A stretch of DNA of 52,655 bases from Bacteroidales bacterium (GCA_017398125.1 JAFQHE010000011.1:1-52655); one strand, 5' to 3'. Shown: positions 16,826 to 26,650, counted from the first letter of the stretch. Numbers and translations: made by a program. Notes: generated by a model not told the origin, from the letters alone.

Positions 16826-17809
16826 CTACTTAGCCTCCTTTTCTTCCTCCAACTCCTTCATATAAGTTGAATTTACAAATCTTACCGCCACTGGAATGAC
16901 CTCCTCATTTTCACCGACAGACGGCACATATTTGGCGAATTTCACCAAATCGGCCACCTTGAACAGTTCATCAAGCTCCTTGCGCGGTTTCTCCTCAATC
17001 TCCACATCAGCGAGACTCTCCATAATCTCAGACGAGGTCTTCTCCATTGCACTCACTCCATAACGGCCCTCTATATACTCACGTAAAGTATCTGTAACTC
17101 CGGTATAGAACTGCTTCTCTTTGCCATTCTGCCACAGTTTCTGAGAATGGATCTTGTCGAGTTCCCTCAGGGCAACAATATGTGGAGGATCCTGCACAAT
17201 AGGTCTGCCGAAGAAATCACGGTTCTCCCTCCTGTATTTTACATATCTGTAGAGCAGATATGCCAGCAAAATTATTCCTATGCCGAGAAGCACCCATGGA
17301 ATAACCTCCTTGAATGTAATGGGATAGTTTATTTGCCCTTTTATATCCATAGGTACAAAACCGGCAGTATCTACCTGAATTGTATTTACAGCCACAAATG
17401 GCATCTCGAATGAGATTGTATCTCCCGCACCATTCTGCGGATTTACAACCACAAGAGGCATAGGCAACTTGTAACAGCCACTGTCAAAAGAAGTTATGAG
17501 CATTTTGGCACCAAGCTCCTTTACACCCTTTTTTATTGACAATGTATCAATTTTCAAGTCGGCAACAACCTCTACTTTTGCACCTGTAGTATCACTCTGA
17601 AGCAAGGCGGAATATGGCATTACATATACCGAATCATTCTCAGCCACACTGAATACCGTGCTCCAGAGAATCTGGTCTCCAATAAGGATGGAATCCTTTG
17701 AGAGCGAACTCTCCTTTACAACAGGCTCCTGTGCTGAAGCTGCACCGGACATAGCACACACAAACAGCAGAATAGCTACCAGACATGAAACTCTTCGTAT
17801 TCTCTCCAT
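16826..17809 (-). CDS. Bat-operon membrane protein between DUF58 and batA genes
   Basis: 327 residues. Signal peptide 1-26 (cleavage near GAASAQ), a beta-rich periplasmic domain (about 30-160), one transmembrane helix (169-190, PWVLLGIGIILLAYLLYRYV) and a charged helical cytoplasmic region (191-327). The cytoplasmic part resembles DUF4381-like segments found in vWA/MoxR clusters, and the overall design is a shorter version of BatD. Start moved to the ATG at 17809, 4 nt after the DUF58 stop, because the longer frame overlaps that gene. I do not recognise a named family with confidence. Position implies it belongs to the same envelope complex. Confidence 0.75.
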   Translation of the reverse strand: MERIRRVSCLVAILLFVCAMSGAASAQEPVVKESSLSKDSILIGDQILWSTVFSVAENDSVYVMPYSALLQSDTTGAKVEVVADLKIDTLSIKKGVKELGAKMLITSFDSGCYKLPMPLVVVNPQNGAGDTISFEMPFVAVNTIQVDTAGFVPMDIKGQINYPITFKEVIPWVLLGIGIILLAYLLYRYVKYRRENRDFFGRPIVQDPPHIVALRELDKIHSQKLWQNGKEKQFYTGVTDTLREYIEGRYGVSAMEKTSSEIMESLADVEIEEKPRKELDELFKVADLVKFAKYVPSVGENEEVIPVAVRFVNSTYMKELEEEKEAK

Positions 17810-17813
17810 ATTT

Positions 17814-18692
17814 CTATTTTCCTTTAAACAGGGCAATCAGACCCTTAACATAATCCTGATCTGTACTTATGCTCACACAATCAACTTTGAATTTGTTGAA
17901 GAGCTTCTTTGCATTCTCAAATACACCAATACTCCATGCATTGTAGTGGTTACGCACAGCCTTGCTTGAGGTGTCAACCCACATCTGTCTGCCACTTTCA
18001 GCATCCTTCACCCTTATGAGTCCGACATCCGGAATATTCCTGTCACGGGGGTCATATACATTTATAACTGAAATATCATGACGGTTGACAGCTATTTTTA
18101 GAGCCTCCTCATAGTTAGGTCTGCTTTCAGGTGTGACATCAAGCAGGTCACTCAAAAGAAATGCCGTACACTTCTTCTTGATTGCATTTGTAAGGAAGCG
18201 CAATGCTTCTGAAATGTTTGTACCTTCACTCTCAGGCTTGAACTCCAACAACTCCCTCAATATTCTCAACAGATGGCTCCTACCCTTTTTGGGTGGAATG
18301 AACTTCTCAACCCTGTCGCTGAAGAAGAGTGCTCCAACCTTGTCATTATTGATGGATGCTGAGAATGACAAAACTGCGGCAATCTCGGCCACAAGTTCTC
18401 TCTTGCTCTTTGAAACTGAGCCAAAGATACTTGAAGAGGAGACATCAACAAGCAGAACCACCGTCATCTCGCGCTCCTCCTCAAAAACTTTGATATATGG
18501 AGAACGCAGACGTGCAGTCACATTCCAGTCCATATTCCTTACATCATCTCCAAACTGATACTCCCTCACCTCGCTGAAAGCCATACCTCTGCCCTTAAAG
18601 GCAGAATGGTACTCTCCGGCAAAGATCTGATGTGAAAGTGACCTGGTCTTTATCTCAATCTTCCTTACCTTCTTTAACAACTCGTTATCCAT
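17814..18692 (-). CDS. DUF58 / vWA-like protein of the MoxR-Bat operon
   Basis: 292 residues, cytoplasmic (no signal or membrane segment). It contains the DUF58 signature FSEVREYQFGDDVRNMDWNVTARL (about 40-63) and then a vWA-like fold with DVSSSS (about 83-88), a MIDAS-like motif. DUF58 proteins are almost always encoded next to MoxR AAA+ ATPases and membrane vWA proteins and are presumed adaptor subunits. It lies 60 nt downstream of moxR. No enzymatic activity is known. Confidence 0.9.
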   Translation of the reverse strand: MDNELLKKVRKIEIKTRSLSHQIFAGEYHSAFKGRGMAFSEVREYQFGDDVRNMDWNVTARLRSPYIKVFEEEREMTVVLLVDVSSSSIFGSVSKSKRELVAEIAAVLSFSASINNDKVGALFFSDRVEKFIPPKKGRSHLLRILRELLEFKPESEGTNISEALRFLTNAIKKKCTAFLLSDLLDVTPESRPNYEEALKIAVNRHDISVINVYDPRDRNIPDVGLIRVKDAESGRQMWVDTSSKAVRNHYNAWSIGVFENAKKLFNKFKVDCVSISTDQDYVKGLIALFKGK

Positions 18693-18752
18693 AAAGCTCC
18701 TTTAAAATATTTTTACAATACTTAAATATTACCGATACTCTACAGGTTACTG

Positions 18753-19745
18753 TTATGGAACCTCAACGGTATTCATTATGTCTGTAATGATATTTTCGGT
18801 TGTGATATTCTCAGCCTCAGCCTCATATGTCAAGCCAATCCTGTGGCGCAACACCTCATAGCAGACAGCCCTTACATCCTCAGGAATCACATAACCCCTT
18901 CTCTTGATAAAGGCATAAGCCTTTGCTGCCATAGCCAAAGAGATACTTGCACGAGGAGATGCTCCGTAAGAGATCAGATCTTTCAATTTACCCAAGCCAT
19001 AATCTTCCGGAGTTCTGGTTGCATATACAATGTCAACAATGTATTTCTCAATCTTCTCATCCATATAGACATCTTTCACCACCGCACGCGCACGCTCAAT
19101 ATCCTCAGGCTTCAACATTGCTGTAGCCTTGGGGAATGAACCGAAATTGTGCATCTTGATGATAAGTTTCTCCTCCTCCTTTTTAGGATATGTAACCACA
19201 ACTTTCAACATGAAACGGTCAACCTGAGCCTCCGGAAGCGGATATGTACCCTCCTGCTCAACCGGGTTCTGTGTTGCCATTACAAGGAAAGGTTTTGGAA
19301 GTTTGTATGTTTCATCACCAATTGTAACCTGACGCTCCTGCATTGCCTCAAGTAGGGCTGACTGCACCTTTGCCGGCGAACGGTTGATCTCATCCGCCAA
19401 TACAAAGTTTGCAAAGATAGGACCCTGCTTAACCTGGAACTGCTCGCTCTTCTGGCTGTAAATCATAGTTCCCAACACGTCAGCAGGAAGCAGATCCGGT
19501 GTAAACTGTATACGGCTGAATTTGGCATCTACAATATTAGCCAAAGTATTTATAGCCAAGGTTTTTGCCAAACCGGGCATACCCTCAAGCAATATATGGC
19601 CATCTGCAAGAAGACCAATAAGAAGATTCTCCACCAAATGTTTTTGTCCAACAATCACCTTATTCATCTCCATAGTGATGATGTCTACAAAAGCACTCTC
19701 CTTCTGGATTCTGTCATTAAGTTCTTTTATATTAACGCTCTCCAT
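18753..19745 (-). CDS. moxR: MoxR-family AAA+ ATPase
   Basis: 330 residues. Walker A GMPGLAKT at 55-62, Walker B VLADEINR (about 121-128), then arginine-finger and sensor segments (NPVEQEGTYPLPEAQVDRF, PRASISLA). This is the MRP/MoxR branch of AAA+ proteins, which acts as a chaperone for vWA-containing complexes. It is the first gene of the Bat operon. The 143-nt gap to the divergent truA gene holds a TAAATTTG (19878-19871, minus) that may be its -7 element, giving a leader of about 115 nt; no -33 box is obvious. Confidence 0.95.
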   Translation of the reverse strand: MESVNIKELNDRIQKESAFVDIITMEMNKVIVGQKHLVENLLIGLLADGHILLEGMPGLAKTLAINTLANIVDAKFSRIQFTPDLLPADVLGTMIYSQKSEQFQVKQGPIFANFVLADEINRSPAKVQSALLEAMQERQVTIGDETYKLPKPFLVMATQNPVEQEGTYPLPEAQVDRFMLKVVVTYPKKEEEKLIIKMHNFGSFPKATAMLKPEDIERARAVVKDVYMDEKIEKYIVDIVYATRTPEDYGLGKLKDLISYGASPRASISLAMAAKAYAFIKRRGYVIPEDVRAVCYEVLRHRIGLTYEAEAENITTENIITDIMNTVEVP

Positions 19746-19870
19746 ACTATTATTTGTTTTATTTACTATTAATCAAAGTCAATTGCCGGCTTGCAGCAGA
19801 TTGAACATTAAAACAAAGATTAAATTTCTTTAGTTTTAAGTTCCTTGCTATATTTACAGCTCAAAACGGG

Positions 19871-19878
19871 CAAATTTA
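19871..19878 (-). promoter_or_regulatory. Candidate -7 element for moxR (TAAATTTG)
   Basis: An exact TAnnTTTG match on the minus strand, but 125 nt from the moxR ATG and without a TTTG upstream; the upstream part would lie inside truA. Weak evidence. Confidence 0.3.
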
Positions 19879-19888
19879 ATAAAATTTT

Positions 19889-20638
19889 ATGAGGTATTTC
19901 ATCTCTTTATCATATAACGGCTCCGCATTTTGCGGTTGGCAGATTCAAGAAAACGCAAACAGTGTGCAGGAGGAGCTCCAAAAAACACTTACAATGCTGC
20001 TGAAAGAGCCAATTTCTGTAACCGGAGCAGGCAGGACTGACACAGGCGTACATGCAAAAAATTACATTGCACACTTTGATTGCCAATCTGTTATACTGGA
20101 CATACCCCACACCATATACAAATTAAATGCCATTCTGCCTCAAGAGATAGCTGTACACAACATTTTTGAGGTTCATAAAGATGCGCACGCCCGCTTTGAT
20201 GCAACCAGCAGAACATATAAATATTATATCCACACCAACAAAGATCCGTTTGACAACGGATTCTCACTTTTTGTCAAACCCGACAGGGTAAATATAGAGC
20301 TGATGAACCAGGCAGCTCTCCATTTTCTTGGAGAACAGGACTTTTCAAGCCTTGAAAAAATAAATGGCGGAAACAGGACCTCAATATGTAACGTAACACA
20401 TGCCGGATGGGAGCAGATTGATGAAAACCGTTATGTATTTACAGTAACTGCAAACAGATTTCTACGCAATATGGTAAGGGCAATGGTAGGTTCGCTGCTT
20501 GAGGTTGGAGCCGGAAAACGCAAACCAGAATGGATTAAAGAGATGCTTGCTGAAAAAAACAGATGCAGTGCCGGACAATCCGTAAACGGCAAGGCACTGT
20601 TTCTTGTAGAGGTGAAATACCCATATCCTCTGGAATAG
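19889..20638 (+). CDS. truA: tRNA pseudouridine(38-40) synthase TruA
   Basis: 249 residues, the standard length. Isomerises uridines 38-40 in the anticodon arm of many tRNAs. Catalytic D51 lies in the signature GAGRTDTGVHA (46-56). The N-terminus MRYFISLSYNGSAFCGWQ and C-terminal RFLRNMVRAMVGSLLEVGAGK are diagnostic. No exact TAnnTTTG precedes it (TATATTTA at 19849-19856 is the nearest). It is followed by the promoter of exbB, so it is probably monocistronic. Confidence 0.97.
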   Translation: MRYFISLSYNGSAFCGWQIQENANSVQEELQKTLTMLLKEPISVTGAGRTDTGVHAKNYIAHFDCQSVILDIPHTIYKLNAILPQEIAVHNIFEVHKDAHARFDATSRTYKYYIHTNKDPFDNGFSLFVKPDRVNIELMNQAALHFLGEQDFSSLEKINGGNRTSICNVTHAGWEQIDENRYVFTVTANRFLRNMVRAMVGSLLEVGAGKRKPEWIKEMLAEKNRCSAGQSVNGKALFLVEVKYPYPLE

Positions 20639-20669
20639 AGCATCTGAAACTCAGTATAGAGGCCCGATT

Positions 20670-20700
20670 TTTGTCAGCTACAAAAAATAGATTATTTTTG
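20670..20700 (+). promoter_or_regulatory. Promoter for exbB-exbD-tonB (TTTG-N19-TATTTTTG)
   Basis: TTTG at 20670-20673, a 19-nt spacer and TATTTTTG at 20693-20700 give a complete Bacteroidetes promoter. The start point would be near 20707, leaving a leader of about 67 nt before the exbB ATG at 20775. Confidence 0.8.
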
Positions 20701-20774
20701 CAGTTTGTAGCCGACGTCCTTTAATATGCCAAAAGGCTAAGGGCCAAAACAGTAAAAAATTAAAAATTATAAAT

Positions 20775-21470
20775 ATGTTATTAGCAACTATTCTACAATC
20801 CAATGCAGCCGAAGTTGCTGCTGAGGCAGTTCCTGTACAGGAAGATCTCTCATTTTCACTAATTGAAATGGCATTCAAGGGCGGATGGCTAATGATTCCG
20901 CTGTTTCTTCTTTCAGTAGTAACCATCTATCTGTTTGCTCAAAAATGGTGGGCAATAAAAAAAGCGTCAAAAATTGACGAGAATTTCATGAAAGAGATAA
21001 GAGACCATATCCATGAGGGAAAAATCAAGGCGGCACTTGCCCTATGCCAGCAGACAGACACCCCAATATCAAGATTGATTGAGAAGGGAATCGAGCGTAT
21101 AGGACGCCCTCTATCAGACATCCAGACCGCTGTAGAGAATATGGGCAATGTAGAGGTTGCAAGACTTGAAAAAGGTCTTCCAATGCTTGCCACCATTGCA
21201 GGTGGTGCCCCTATGATCGGTTTCCTTGGTACAGTAATGGGTATGGTTCAGGCCTTCTACAATATGGCACAGGCAGGAAACAATATTGACATTACATTGT
21301 TGTCGGGAGGTATATATACAGCAATGGTTACAACTGTTGCCGGTCTGATTGTGGGCATTATGGCATACTTCGGATACAACTTCCTCACATCACAGGTGTC
21401 AGACCTTGTATTCAAGATGCAGAACAACACAATTGAGTTCATGGATCTTTTGCACGAACCTGTAAAATAG
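20775..21470 (+). CDS. exbB: ExbB/TolQ/MotA-family proton channel
   Basis: 231 residues. Inner-membrane proton channel subunit that energises TonB. A short N-terminal periplasmic segment is followed by a first helix (about 36-56, GGWLMIPLFLLSVVTIYLFA), a cytoplasmic domain and two more helices, with the conserved GFLGTVMGMVQAF (about 155-167) and a third-helix ALVTT-like stretch (TAMVTTVAGLIVGI). The protein is followed 8 nt later by exbD. In Bacteroidetes this unit serves the many TonB-dependent transporters. Confidence 0.95.
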   Translation: MLLATILQSNAAEVAAEAVPVQEDLSFSLIEMAFKGGWLMIPLFLLSVVTIYLFAQKWWAIKKASKIDENFMKEIRDHIHEGKIKAALALCQQTDTPISRLIEKGIERIGRPLSDIQTAVENMGNVEVARLEKGLPMLATIAGGAPMIGFLGTVMGMVQAFYNMAQAGNNIDITLLSGGIYTAMVTTVAGLIVGIMAYFGYNFLTSQVSDLVFKMQNNTIEFMDLLHEPVK

Positions 21471-21478
21471 AGAGAAAA

Positions 21479-21892
21479 ATGGCTATCAAACAGAGAGCAA
21501 AGGCAGATGCTTCATTCAGCATGTCATCAATGACAGATATTGTATTCCTGTTGTTGATATTCTTCCTGGTGACATCAACGCTCATCAATCCGAATGCACT
21601 TAAGCTGCTCCTTCCCAAGAGTACAAACCAGATTTCTGCCAAACAGCAGGTAAGTGTCTCAATCAAACACTACCCGTCAAAAAACACATTCACATTCCAT
21701 ATAAACGGCAATAAAAAGCCTATCAAGTTTGACCAGGTAGAACCCGCCATACAGGAGCTTCTTATGCAGAGTGAGGATCCTACATTCTCAATATATGCCG
21801 ACAAGACTGTCCCTATTGAGCAGGTTGTAAACCTTATGAACATTGCCAAAAGAAACAAATACAAGGTAATTCTGGCCACATCGCCTGAATAG
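21479..21892 (+). CDS. exbD: ExbD/TolR-family protein
   Basis: 137 residues. One N-terminal transmembrane helix (about 18-38) carries the proton-relay Asp in SMTDIVFLLLIFFLV, followed by a periplasmic domain ending with the typical VPIEQVVNLMNIAKRNKYKVILAT. Pairs with ExbB in the Ton motor. The ATG at 21479 is 8 nt after the exbB stop. Family assignment is firm; it could serve a Tol-like role, but the adjacent tonB favours ExbD. Confidence 0.95.
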   Translation: MAIKQRAKADASFSMSSMTDIVFLLLIFFLVTSTLINPNALKLLLPKSTNQISAKQQVSVSIKHYPSKNTFTFHINGNKKPIKFDQVEPAIQELLMQSEDPTFSIYADKTVPIEQVVNLMNIAKRNKYKVILATSPE

Positions 21893-21931
21893 GCCGGGAA
21901 TTTGCATTGGAGCAAGTGGCTTCATGCCAAC

Positions 21932-21940
21932 AAGGAGGAG
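21932..21940 (+). promoter_or_regulatory. Strong Shine-Dalgarno for tonB
   Basis: AAGGAGGAG ends 5 nt before the ATG at 21946. It picks this ATG over the in-frame TTG at 21907 and is unusually strong for a Bacteroidetes gene. Confidence 0.75.
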
Positions 21941-21945
21941 ACTTA

Positions 21946-22740
21946 ATGGTAAAGGTACCCGACAAAAATAGAAAAGAGATCAGGAGAGGACGCATGATTG
22001 GTGCAGTTGCAACAGTTGTGTTCCACTCTTTTCTCCTTGTCTTTTTCGTCTATACAGGCATGAAGCATATCGAAAAAGAGGAGGAGTTGGGCATACTCAT
22101 CGATTTCTCTGAACCTGTACCTCAGATTGAGGAACCCGAACCGCCTAAACCAATTGAGGTAAAGGCCGGGAATGAACCAAAAGCACTCAATGCAGATCCA
22201 AATGAAGATATAAGGCTGGTTCAGCAATCACAAGCCCAGGAGGTGGGTACAAAACCATCGGAAGGCAAGGCCGCCTCAATCGGTCCCGAAGGAGATGTGG
22301 AGAAGCCTGAACCCAAAAAGGTTGAAATAAACCAACGCGCCCTCTTCACCTCTGCAAACAACCGCAAAAAGGATACTTTGGCTGCACAGACAGCAAAAAA
22401 GGCATCTGATGCTCTCAAAGCAGGGCATCCCGACGGCAATACACGCATAGGAGCAACTGACGGAACACCGTCGGCCCAGCTGTTTGGAAGAAATGTTGTT
22501 GGATCACTGCCATTCCCCACTTACGATGTAAATAACGAAGGCAAGGTTGTGGTTAAAATTATGGTAGACCAGTATGGAAAAGTGACCAATGCCATTCCGG
22601 GTGTACCTGGCACAACCGTTCAGGACAAAAGACTTTGGGAGGCGGCCAAAGAGGCGGCACTCAAGGCACTTTTCAATGTAAGTGATTCAGCCCCTGCAGT
22701 TCAGGAGGGTACTATCACATATATCTTCAAACTCAAGTAA
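21946..22740 (+). CDS. tonB: TonB energy-transducing protein
   Basis: 264 residues. One transmembrane helix (about 17-37) follows a basic cytoplasmic start; a Pro/Glu/Lys-rich linker (EPVPQIEEPEPPKPIEVK, about 55-75) spans the periplasm; the C-terminal domain (about 180-264) contains VVVKIMVDQYGKVTNAIPGV and ends in TITYIFKLK, matching TonB C-terminal modules. It transmits energy from ExbBD to outer-membrane receptors by pairing with their TonB boxes. Start set by the strong ribosome binding site 5 nt upstream. Third gene of the exbB-exbD-tonB unit. Confidence 0.93.
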   Translation: MVKVPDKNRKEIRRGRMIGAVATVVFHSFLLVFFVYTGMKHIEKEEELGILIDFSEPVPQIEEPEPPKPIEVKAGNEPKALNADPNEDIRLVQQSQAQEVGTKPSEGKAASIGPEGDVEKPEPKKVEINQRALFTSANNRKKDTLAAQTAKKASDALKAGHPDGNTRIGATDGTPSAQLFGRNVVGSLPFPTYDVNNEGKVVVKIMVDQYGKVTNAIPGVPGTTVQDKRLWEAAKEAALKALFNVSDSAPAVQEGTITYIFKLK

Positions 22741-22769
22741 CAGATTTTATCCAGTAAAAGGGCAGCAAA

Positions 22770-24026
22770 CTATTCATGCCTCAATGCCTCTATCGGATCG
22801 AGGCGCGAAGCCCTTACTGCCGGAATATATCCCGATGAGACTCCAACTGCAAAGCAGACCAGAACGGCAAAAAGAATCCACATCCATGGAATGATAAAAG
22901 AGGCTCCCATTACCAGAGCTGTTGCATTTCCTATCAGGATACCAAGTACAATGCCAACTGCACATCCCAATTGGCTTATCACAACAGACTCAATAAGGAA
23001 CTGCTGCTTGATACGTGAAGCGGAGGCCCCTATAGCCTTTCGTACACCAATCTCAGCAGTACGCTCCTTCACTGAAACAAGCATAATATTCATAAGTCCT
23101 ACAGCTGCTCCCAACAACGTTATCAGGCCTATTACGGCTGCCGCAATTGTGATAGTACCCATCACATCTTTAAGGTCCGAAAGCATTGCATCGCTCTTTA
23201 CCAACTCAAAATCAGACTCATCCGCCGGAGCAAGCCTTCTTATTGAACGGAAAAGGTGCTCAGCCCTGTCATATATAGGCGACATATCCTCAGATACTGT
23301 CTTAGGGAGAACTCCAATTGTAAATGACATATCTGGTCCTACGAAATGACCTCTTGCATTAGAGATGGGAATGAGCACTTCATTGTCGAGACTGTTGCCA
23401 AAAGAGGCTCCCATACCCTTTATGACACCTACCACCTCATATCTGACACCTCCCATACTCAGTACCTTTCCAATAGGAGACTCACTGCCAAAGAGGCTGC
23501 TTGCCACATTGACTCCAATAACACAGATATAAGAACCCAAATCCACATCATTGGCCACAATTCCTCGGCCCTGCGCTATTGAACTGCTCATATATTCAAG
23601 GTAGTTTTCATCTGCTGCCACTGCATACATGGCAGGAGTCGAACTTCTGCTTCCATATTTGATGGTAGCATTTATATCTGCAAAGATTGTAACGGCACAC
23701 CCTTCATTGAAATTCTGCTTGAAGGAGCGGGCTTGAAAGTAAGGGATTGTATTTGCATTGCGGATACGTTTATGCTCCGATGTTTTTGCCACAACTCTTC
23801 TTGGACCTATGTAAAAGGAGGTCATACCCATCTTTTCATAACTTGAAATGACCTCTCTCCTCAAGGCATCCGTTGCTGTAAGCACACCCACCAATGAGGT
23901 TATGCCAATGGCTATAATGAGCATCGTAAGCACTGAACGCAACTTATTTGCCTTTATAGACTTTATGGCTACACCAAAATTCTCCCTGAAAAGGGGTGAC
24001 AATACCTTTGACTTGAACACGCACAT
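22770..24026 (-). CDS. MacB/FtsX-type ABC transporter permease
   Basis: 418 residues. An N-terminal helix (about 20-40, containing [18 protein letters not shown]), a large periplasmic MacB-type core domain (about 45-245) and three C-terminal helices (about 285-310, 330-360, 375-400) with the [15 protein letters not shown] motif that contacts the ATPase. Such permeases act as mechanotransmitters with a MacB/LolD-like ATPase. None is encoded next to it, so the ATPase must be elsewhere. The ATG at 24026 is preferred over a TTG four codons upstream. It follows the SpoU methyltransferase by 27 nt and is probably co-transcribed with it. Substrate unknown. Confidence 0.88.
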   Translation of the reverse strand: MCVFKSKVLSPLFRENFGVAIKSIKANKLRSVLTMLIIAIGITSLVGVLTATDALRREVISSYEKMGMTSFYIGPRRVVAKTSEHKRIRNANTIPYFQARSFKQNFNEGCAVTIFADINATIKYGSRSSTPAMYAVAADENYLEYMSSSIAQGRGIVANDVDLGSYICVIGVNVASSLFGSESPIGKVLSMGGVRYEVVGVIKGMGASFGNSLDNEVLIPISNARGHFVGPDMSFTIGVLPKTVSEDMSPIYDRAEHLFRSIRRLAPADESDFELVKSDAMLSDLKDVMGTITIAAAVIGLITLLGAAVGLMNIMLVSVKERTAEIGVRKAIGASASRIKQQFLIESVVISQLGCAVGIVLGILIGNATALVMGASFIIPWMWILFAVLVCFAVGVSSGYIPAVRASRLDPIEALRHE

Positions 24027-24053
24027 ACCCAACCACAATTTTTATATCTGAAC

Positions 24054-24911
24054 TCAGATTGTATTTCTTTGCCTGACAGCCTCATAACATAATACAGCGG
24101 CAGAGACAGAAACATTCAAGGAATCGAGTTCGCCCAACATTGGAATCTTTATCTTTGACTTTGCCTCATTGCGCCAGAAATCTGTAAGTCCTGTTGACTC
24201 AGTACCCATGACTATGGCAGTAGGCTGTACCATATCGGTATCATAGTACCATTCCGAATCCTGCAACTGGGCCGTAAAAATTGTTATGCCTCTCCTCTTA
24301 AGCCACTCCAGAGCCTCTTCATTTTTACACGCCACCACCTGATTTGTAAATATACCGCCCAAACTGGAACGGATCAGATTAGGATTGTACAAATCGGTCA
24401 AAGGATCACATACAATCACTGCATCAACACCGCAAGCATCGGCTGTACGCAAAAGGGCTCCCAAATTACCCGGCTTTTCGACACTCTCAACCACAAGCAC
24501 AAGTGGTGTTTGCCATCTTCTGCCAAACTTGACATCATCTAAATTCAGTCTTCTCTCCTGCACAACTGCAACTACCCCCTCTGTGCCCTCTCTGTAGGCT
24601 ATTTTTGAATATGCCTGTGCCGACAATGAGAAAACTGCTACACCCCTCCCATAAGATGCATTACCCGATCCGGCCCCGACTGCAGCCGGCACTGATGTTG
24701 TTAAAAGATCTTCAATCTGTCGGGAAGAGAGGATGTCACTATTGAAAAACAGACTCCTCAACTGATAGCCGTTCCTGATGCATGCCCTTATCTCACGCAA
24801 ACCTTCAACTACAAAAAGGCCGCGCTCACGACGAAGCTTTGATTTTTCAAGGAGTTGTACCACCTCCTTCAATTTAGGATTCTGTGCAGAGGTAATTTCA
24901 AGTATTTCCAT
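24054..24911 (-). CDS. SpoU/TrmH-family rRNA or tRNA 2'-O-methyltransferase
   Basis: 285 residues. An N-terminal substrate-binding domain (about 1-110, with RRERGLFVVEGLREI) is followed by the knotted SPOUT catalytic domain (about 130-285). The three SpoU motifs are visible: VVESVEKPGNLGALLRTADACG, AIVMGTESTGL and IPMLGELDSLNVSVSAAVLCYE. It transfers a methyl group from SAM to a ribose 2'-OH. The closest well-known relatives are RlmB and TrmH-like enzymes, but the target cannot be fixed from sequence. Start at ATG 24911; a TTG 9 nt upstream is less likely. Confidence 0.9.
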   Translation of the reverse strand: MEILEITSAQNPKLKEVVQLLEKSKLRRERGLFVVEGLREIRACIRNGYQLRSLFFNSDILSSRQIEDLLTTSVPAAVGAGSGNASYGRGVAVFSLSAQAYSKIAYREGTEGVVAVVQERRLNLDDVKFGRRWQTPLVLVVESVEKPGNLGALLRTADACGVDAVIVCDPLTDLYNPNLIRSSLGGIFTNQVVACKNEEALEWLKRRGITIFTAQLQDSEWYYDTDMVQPTAIVMGTESTGLTDFWRNEAKSKIKIPMLGELDSLNVSVSAAVLCYEAVRQRNTI

Positions 24912-24984
24912 AAATTCCAAAGATACTTTCCTGGGGTAAGAGGATAATCCGACTGATAAAAATTAAAGGCAAAGCTTTATAAAG

Positions 24985-25033
24985 CAAAAGGGCTGCGGTG
25001 CAATCTTCTACAAATTGCGTTCCAACAGCCCTT
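24985..25033 (-). terminator. Hairpin terminator after lysS
   Basis: On the minus strand AAGGGCTG (25033-25026) pairs with CAGCCCTT (24995-24988), with an inner GCAAT/ATTGC stem (25018-25014 with 25004-25000). A short TTTT follows, interrupted by GC, so termination may be partial. Confidence 0.65.
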
Positions 25034-25050
25034 GTAAAGAAATATATCTT

Positions 25051-26565
25051 CTATTTGTAACTCTCAGGCCTCATTTGAGGGAAGAAGAGCACATCCTGAA
25101 TGGTACTGTTGTTGGTCATGAACATTGTAAGACGGTCAATTCCAATACCCATTCCCGATGTTGGAGGCATACCATACTCAAGTGCACGTATGAAGTCCAT
25201 ATCAATGAACATTGCTTCATCATCACCCTTATCCTTGAGTTTAAGCTGCTCCTTGAATCTCTCAAGCTGGTCAATAGGATCATTCAACTCACTATATGCA
25301 TTTGCAAGCTCCTTACCGCATACAAAAAGCTCAAAGCGCTCTGTAAGTTCAGGGTTGCTCCTGTGACGTTTAGTAAGTGGAGATGTAGCCACAGGATAGT
25401 CAGTAATGAATGTCGGCTGGATGAGATGTTTCTCACAATACTCGCCAAATATTGCATCAATAAGCTTACCAACTCCAAATGACGGGTCTACCGGAACATT
25501 CAATTTTTTACAAACCTCACGCAACTGGGCCTCATCCATACCTGTTACATCCACACCTGCATACTCCTTAATGGCATCAAGCATAGGCAATCTCCTGAAT
25601 TTGCCGCCGAACTCAACCTCATGCTCTCCAATCTGCACCTTGGTTGTACCATTCACTGCTACAGCCACCTCAGCAAGCATATTCTCAACAAACTCCATCA
25701 TCCAGTTGTAATCTTTGTAGGCAACATAAATCTCCATACATGTAAACTCAGGATTGTGGGTTCTGTCCATACCCTCATTTCTGAAGTTCCTTGAAAACTC
25801 GTACACACCTGGATAACCGCCCACAATAAGTCTCTTCAAATAGAGCTCATTTGCAATACGAAGATACAAAGGCATATCCAAAGTGTTATGGTGTGTAATG
25901 AAAGGACGTGCTGTTGCACCACCAGGAATCGGCTGCAATACGGGTGTTTCAACCTCAAGGTATCCCTGTGTGTCAAAATAGCGGCGCATTGTTGAGATGA
26001 TCTTTGCCCTTTTTACAAAGGTCTCCCTTACATGAGGGTTTACAATAAGGTCCACATATCTCTGTCTGTATCTCAACTCAGGATCTGAGAATGCATCAAA
26101 AACTTCACCATCCTTCTCCTTGACAATAGGAAGCACACGCAAAGATTTGCTCAATACGGTAAGGGCCTTTGCATGGACTGAAATCTGGCCGGTCTGGGTA
26201 ACAAAGACAAAACCTTTAATACCAATAATGTCACCTATATCAAGCAACTTTTTAAATACGGTATTGTACAAAGTCTTATCCTCACCCTCACAAATCTCAT
26301 CCCTTTTTATATAAACCTGGATCTTTCCTGTATCGTCAAGCAACTCTATGAATGCAGCTGCACCCATGATTCTTCTGCTCATAATTCTTCCGGCAATGGA
26401 AACATTCCACTGCTCCCCGCTCTGTGGGTCAAATTGCGCCGGAATCTCAGCAGCCTTGGCATTTACCTCATATAGGGCAGCCGGATAGGGTTCAATTCCC
26501 AACTCCCTCATCTGAACAACCGCATTGCGTCTGTTCAACTCCTGTTCGTTAAAATTATTCTCCAT
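25051..26565 (-). CDS. lysS: Lysyl-tRNA synthetase, class II
   Basis: 504 residues. Charges tRNA-Lys. An N-terminal OB-fold anticodon-binding domain (about 50-160, with [21 protein letters not shown]) is followed by the class II core: motif 1 near 200-220, motif 2 ([17 protein letters not shown]) and motif 3 ([12 protein letters not shown] near the end). Length matches E. coli LysS (505). Translation starts at an ATG giving [13 protein letters not shown]. Divergent from recJ; a TAAATTTG lies 36-43 nt upstream. Confidence 0.97.
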   Translation of the reverse strand: MENNFNEQELNRRNAVVQMRELGIEPYPAALYEVNAKAAEIPAQFDPQSGEQWNVSIAGRIMSRRIMGAAAFIELLDDTGKIQVYIKRDEICEGEDKTLYNTVFKKLLDIGDIIGIKGFVFVTQTGQISVHAKALTVLSKSLRVLPIVKEKDGEVFDAFSDPELRYRQRYVDLIVNPHVRETFVKRAKIISTMRRYFDTQGYLEVETPVLQPIPGGATARPFITHHNTLDMPLYLRIANELYLKRLIVGGYPGVYEFSRNFRNEGMDRTHNPEFTCMEIYVAYKDYNWMMEFVENMLAEVAVAVNGTTKVQIGEHEVEFGGKFRRLPMLDAIKEYAGVDVTGMDEAQLREVCKKLNVPVDPSFGVGKLIDAIFGEYCEKHLIQPTFITDYPVATSPLTKRHRSNPELTERFELFVCGKELANAYSELNDPIDQLERFKEQLKLKDKGDDEAMFIDMDFIRALEYGMPPTSGMGIGIDRLTMFMTNNSTIQDVLFFPQMRPESYK

Positions 26566-26600
26566 TATATATGTTTTCTTGAATCAAAATCAGTTTGGTG

Positions 26601-26608
26601 CAAATTTA
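26601..26608 (-). promoter_or_regulatory. Candidate -7 element for lysS (TAAATTTG)
   Basis: Exact TAnnTTTG on the minus strand, 35 nt before the lysS ATG. No TTTG -33 box at the expected distance. Confidence 0.45.
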
Positions 26609-26650
26609 ATAAAAATTTAAGGAAAACTACTTATTTAAAGATAAAATGAG

